A DNA stretch of 64,000 bases. Origin: Camarhynchus parvulus. Its lineage: Eukaryota; Chordata; Aves; Passeriformes; Thraupidae. A program made the position numbers and the translations under genes. Numbering within the stretch: position 1 is the stretch's first letter; each line of letters opens with the position of its first letter. The DNA lies in NCBI RefSeq assembly GCF_901933205.1, contig NC_044596.1, positions 1,676,001 to 1,740,000 on the forward strand, given 5' to 3'. The notes under the pieces are model-generated. The model was not told where the DNA came from. It searched no databases and was given only the letters and a program-made list of their open reading frames with translations. Below, piece after piece: positions 59,871 to 64,000 of this stretch.

Positions 59871-62800
59871 GTTTATTTACCAACAAAAGCCTTACATATT
59901 CATATAATTTCCCAGAATGCCTATACATATTCATTACCTAGCCCCACCTAGTATTAAAATATATTTAAATGAGTTCAAAGTTCCTTCACGCTTGCTCCAT
60001 CCTTCATTCAAATGGGTGGGTGGGTTCCAAAATGGGGAGTGGTCTTCTTAAGATGAAGGCAAAGATGTTTTCCTGGATTTGACCTTTTTACTCTTGTTTG
60101 TTGTCAGCCTTTCTGACCCCTGGGCTGTAGTCCAAGCTCCCCACCTGGCCTTGGTGGTTTCAGGGCACAGGTACAAGCCATGGTTTCTTCATTTCCACAG
60201 TAGCTCCACATTTTTATTCTGCTTCTTCAAACACAGTAAGACAAGTAAGTGATTCATATCTTAGCCTTGACTACTCCATCTGCCAATAATTAACCATTCC
60301 CCATCACTTCTACTCTTCTTGGTATGCTTTTAATCATTATAAATTGTTTCTATCCACCTAACTAAATCTAGCTAAACTTTTAGCTCTTTCAGTTTCTTTA
60401 AAGCCTTGACTCAATACCAGCATCCCTGAGTTTCAAATACATCTGTATTTATTAAATAAATAAATGTATTTATTAAAGCATCACTGCTTTGGGTAATTTT
60501 GGGTTCTGGAGAGGGATTTGACAAGCCCAGGCTGCCCATGCAGTGAGAAGCAGATGCCACCTGCAAGGTCAGGCAGCAGGAAGCTTTTTATTGGCTTCCA
60601 ACAAGAGCAGTGTGAGTCTGGTGGGGTGATAATGGCATTTCTCCTCTGCAAAGCCAAGAAGCAAACATTAACCACACTGAGCAAATTGAGGGAGGACAAC
60701 CCCTGCCAGAGATTCAACACTCAACACAAACAAGGGGGAAAAAAGTAAATTTCAACAGTGGCCAGAAGCAGTTTTATAAAACGCATAGAGGGGCCTGAGC
60801 CAAACCTCAGAAAGACTTTCAGTGTTGATATTCATGACTGTTAGACCAAAGCCCAAAATTAAATAATAGATTCTGCTTGCCAAACTGTGAGAATATCACT
60901 TAAATGGGATACACAGGAATGAGAAAACGCCAGAGGAAACAGAGGAGGTTGCTCTTTTCCTCCATCCAGCCTTAAGGCGGCTCCAAAGTCACTTAAACAA
61001 CAAAATCCTTATCCTGGAATGTAAGGACACCAGCGTGGTTCCCACACAGGGCAGCAGAGGTGGCCCAGCAGGATCGAGTGCTGCCATTTCAGGTCAAAGA
61101 AAGGTGCAGGATGTTTATGGGGCTGGTTTGATGGATCCCTTCTGTCATTTGACAGCCTGGGAAAGGATGTGGTGGCAGCTGAACTAAGCCAGGTGCTGAA
61201 CATCAGTGTGACTCCTGAGTTGCTTTCATCACTAAATTAATTTTTTTTAAAATTGCTTTCTCCATGGTGGAGGGAGCAGGAGCTCACAGGTGGATCCCAG
61301 CCACCCCTCAGGAGGGCAAAGTTGGCCTGACTTTCAATGTGTGCTTAAATCTGCCAAGGGGCTGTGACAGGTTGTGTGAATCTGAGATCCAACAGAGGAA
61401 AATCTCCAGGAAACACTGCACTCCCTTTTTCACTCCTGAGGGGCACCACATCCACATCTCACACTGGGGCACTGTGCATGGGCTTTGCAGCTGCTCTGCA
61501 GGGCAAGCAACTGAGCTAACAGAAGAAGAAACTGATAAAATATGAGTTTATCCATAGCAAGGAAGAAAGCACGGAAACAGATAAAATAAACCCATATGGG
61601 ATATTTACAGTTAGAGGATACATGCCTTAATAATTTGTTGTAAACTCTTGCCAATGTTCTATTACTTAGAGCTGTTTGTTAGGAAAATGAATCAACAAAC
61701 ACCAGAGGTTTGTGTCCAGAAAGGAGACAGAGGCGTCCTTTGGCTTTATTCCATTAAAGGCAGAGGCCATGGGGCATTCCCCTGGGGTCTCTCAGGTTTT
61801 TGGAGGATGCAGCCTCCTTTTTATCCCAATTCCCAGCTGCATTTCCCTTCTCTCTTTCCCCATTTCTGAGGTACTTGAGAGATACAAACTTCCCAAAACA
61901 CCTGATACCAAAGATTTCCCAAAGATTCCCCTTTAATGTACAACCCTCCCTTTTCATTTTTAATTCTTACAGAATTTAAGGGTTTTTCTTCCCCATTGTT
62001 TCTTTCATCTTTCAATGCCTAATTTCATTTTTTAGCAAACCTAAAGTTTATTTGTAAAAGCAAATATCTTTTCCCATTCATCAATCAGTGGAATCCTTCT
62101 CATTGTTATCTTTTATCTCCCAGTGCTGGTTTTATCTACCAGCAGACCCAGAACTTGTTTGGAAAGACAAATCCAATATTCCTCTCATGTTGAACTGTTA
62201 CAGTGAGAATGCAAAATCCAAAACTATTGAGCTTTGTGTCCTGCTACCTTCAGTGTCTGAGCAGTCAGGGCTGGTGCTCAGTTTTGGATGCTGTCAGACA
62301 GAAGGATTATGATGGTGAGCTAGGTTTTTGACAAATATTTTCAAGTTTGTAGCATCACTCAGCAAGAATGAAAAAATTTATGAGCGTGTGAAAAATGTGT
62401 ATTATATGATTGGCTTTTTGCAAATATTAAAATGAACATTATATGTGTTGTGTTAAAAAGTTATGCTGTATTAATCCTCTTAAGTAGTGTGTTAAATATA
62501 GTTTTAGGTTATAACATAATGTTAAAATAGATACTATGCTATGTAAGATACTTTTTTTAACTAGCTCAAGAGAGGGATGAGATCATCAAGAAATTCTTTG
62601 CACAGAGATAACAGCAACAAGACACTAAGATCCCAGAGAGAAAAATCATTACCTCCTTGTTGTGAAGAACTAGTCCTTGCAGACTTCATGGAGTCTGACC
62701 ATGATTTACAAGGTGAAGGGGGGAAGTTGACAATAACCAGAGAACACCCTTTGTTTGAAAACAATTTTTGAATCACGTATGAGATGTATGAATATGCAGC

Positions 62801-63320
62801 AGGCTGTTGCTTTTAAGGGTTAATCCTTTGTTAGCAAGTGTGCTTTTCAAGAGGAAAGCATCCCAACATTCCTAATTCTTTGCTTTTTTTGTCCTTTATT
62901 GTCCTAACTCTGATCGTCCAAATTCTTATTGCTCTAATTTGTATTACTATTTTTATAACCAATTTTATTACTATTAAACTTTTAAAATTTTAAAATAAGC
63001 GATTTTTCACAAGCAGAAATAAGTTTGTGTTGCCATTTGAATGTGGAGCATAGAAAGAATTTGCACTTGGAAGGGGAATATCAGTGAAATATTTTTTTCT
63101 GGCAGAGTAGATTTGAGAGCATCTTGGCTCTGCCCTTGGGGTGTTTCTGGGCTGGGCTGGGAGCTCAGCTCGCTCGGCAGCGGCATCGTGTGGCTGTTGT
63201 GATGAGCTCTGGCAGCGCCCAGGGAAAGGGAAGAGCTCTCCTGGCCCTGCCCCATTCCTGTGGGGGAACAGCTCTGCTGTGATCCCGGCTCTTGGGCACT
63301 GCCAGGGTGGGATGGGGCAC
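59871..63320. other. Intergenic, no gene seen
   Basis: 3.4 kb with no recognisable gene. It contains an AT-rich segment at 62300-63000 and an aataaataaatgtatttatt stretch near 60455. Fragments at 59900-60400 and 61650-62050 resemble LTR-element sequence but have no second copy here. Confidence 0.4.
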
Positions 63321-64000
63321 TGTCTTGGTTTGGAAAGCCAGGAGCCTGCTAAAGAGGGCAGGAACCTCCTCTGAAATGGAGAATGTAAACCCTCCCCACC
63401 CCTCTGAATTGCTATAAACTTTAAATTAAGGGGCTCTCAGGCAAAAAATATAGGAGCAGGAAATAACAGTTCTTTATTAGGGAAGAAAATAAAAAGATAA
63501 AATAAACAATGCAGTAAACCAAACCAACACTGCCAGAGTCAGAACCCAAGCTGACACCCTGTGGGTCAGGGTGCTGGCAGCAGTCCCATTGGAATTGTGG
63601 CTCAGCCCTCCTGCAGTGCCAGGGGTGGTTCTGCTGGAGCAGGGATCCTGGAGAAAGGTGCAGTCTCTGCCTCTGGAGATCCAGTGGAAGAGGCAGCTGC
63701 TGTTCCTCTGGGCAATCCAGTGCAGAAGCCGTGCTGGTGTTCCAGAATCTCCAGATTATATCCGGGTAGGAATGCTTGGCTCCTCCCTCTGGGCTCACAT
63801 CTCCCAGTGGGATGCTGTAGTTCTTATCAGCCATGCAGGGACATTCAATGGCTCTTATCAGCAGGTGTCCCCTCCCGAGGGAGGAGTGGGTATGGAAGAG
63901 ATAAGGAAAGCTCCCCACTGAACAGAAGTCAACTGCAATTCAATTGCAATCACTTTCACACAGAGTTCAGCCAGCTGTGTCTCACAGAGAAATGTCAAGA
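63321..64000 (-). mobile_element. LTR, ERVL-like family, running to the window end
   Basis: Reverse complement of 29770-30447 and 2186-2883: it starts TGTCTTGGTTTGG at 63321 and includes ctctcaggcaaaaaatatag, aacagttctttattagggaa, ggtgctggcagcag, aggaatgcttggctcctccc and agggacattcaatgg. The other end lies near or beyond the window edge. Confidence 0.8.

Overview
The window looks like a stretch of bird genome, most likely a songbird. The evidence is CR1 LINE 3' ends, very many solo LTRs, and split vertebrate genes with GT/AG introns. It holds four identifiable host genes, all on the minus strand.

Layout. 1-15.1 kb: the 5' end of CACNA1S, with coding exon 1 at 14933-15093 and exon 2 at 9037-9142; later exons lie beyond position 1. 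A 0.7-kb VNTR lies just upstream of its start codon (15440-16170). 16.2-21.7 kb: LTR-rich intergenic DNA. 21.7-34.1 kb: a tandem duplication (unit about 3.6 kb, offset exactly 8723 bp) of a complete four-exon calcium-binding type c-type lysozyme gene. The two copies are separated by a decayed endogenous retrovirus (pol remnants and a 3' LTR) whose LTR end coincides exactly with the start of the second copy. 36.7-40.5 kb: a very young 3.5-kb retroviral element with two 390-bp LTRs that look identical, inserted into a CR1 with a GGGTTG target duplication. It carries a gag-like and GC-rich proline-rich interior and no recognisable pol. 41.46-46.45 kb: a SUN-domain gene (SUN3/SUN5/SPAG4-like). Its exons could be resolved to the base except for one phase gap and the possible N-terminal exons. 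46.5-64 kb: mostly LTRs, CR1 and simple repeats.

The host genes do not form a pathway. CACNA1S is the skeletal-muscle voltage sensor, lysozyme is an antibacterial muramidase, and SUN proteins anchor the nuclear envelope to the cytoskeleton. The dominant theme is mobile DNA. One LTR family of about 390-430 bp occurs at least ten times. In three of its copies a different long microsatellite has grown at the same internal place, between the TATA-like region and the polyadenylation signal.

I found no tRNA, rRNA or CRISPR, and no clearly new protein system. The observations most worth checking are the LTR-bounded lysozyme duplication, the repeated microsatellite birth inside LTRs, the branch-point-carrying 36-bp minisatellite next to a SUN splice acceptor, and the young non-autonomous retroelement.
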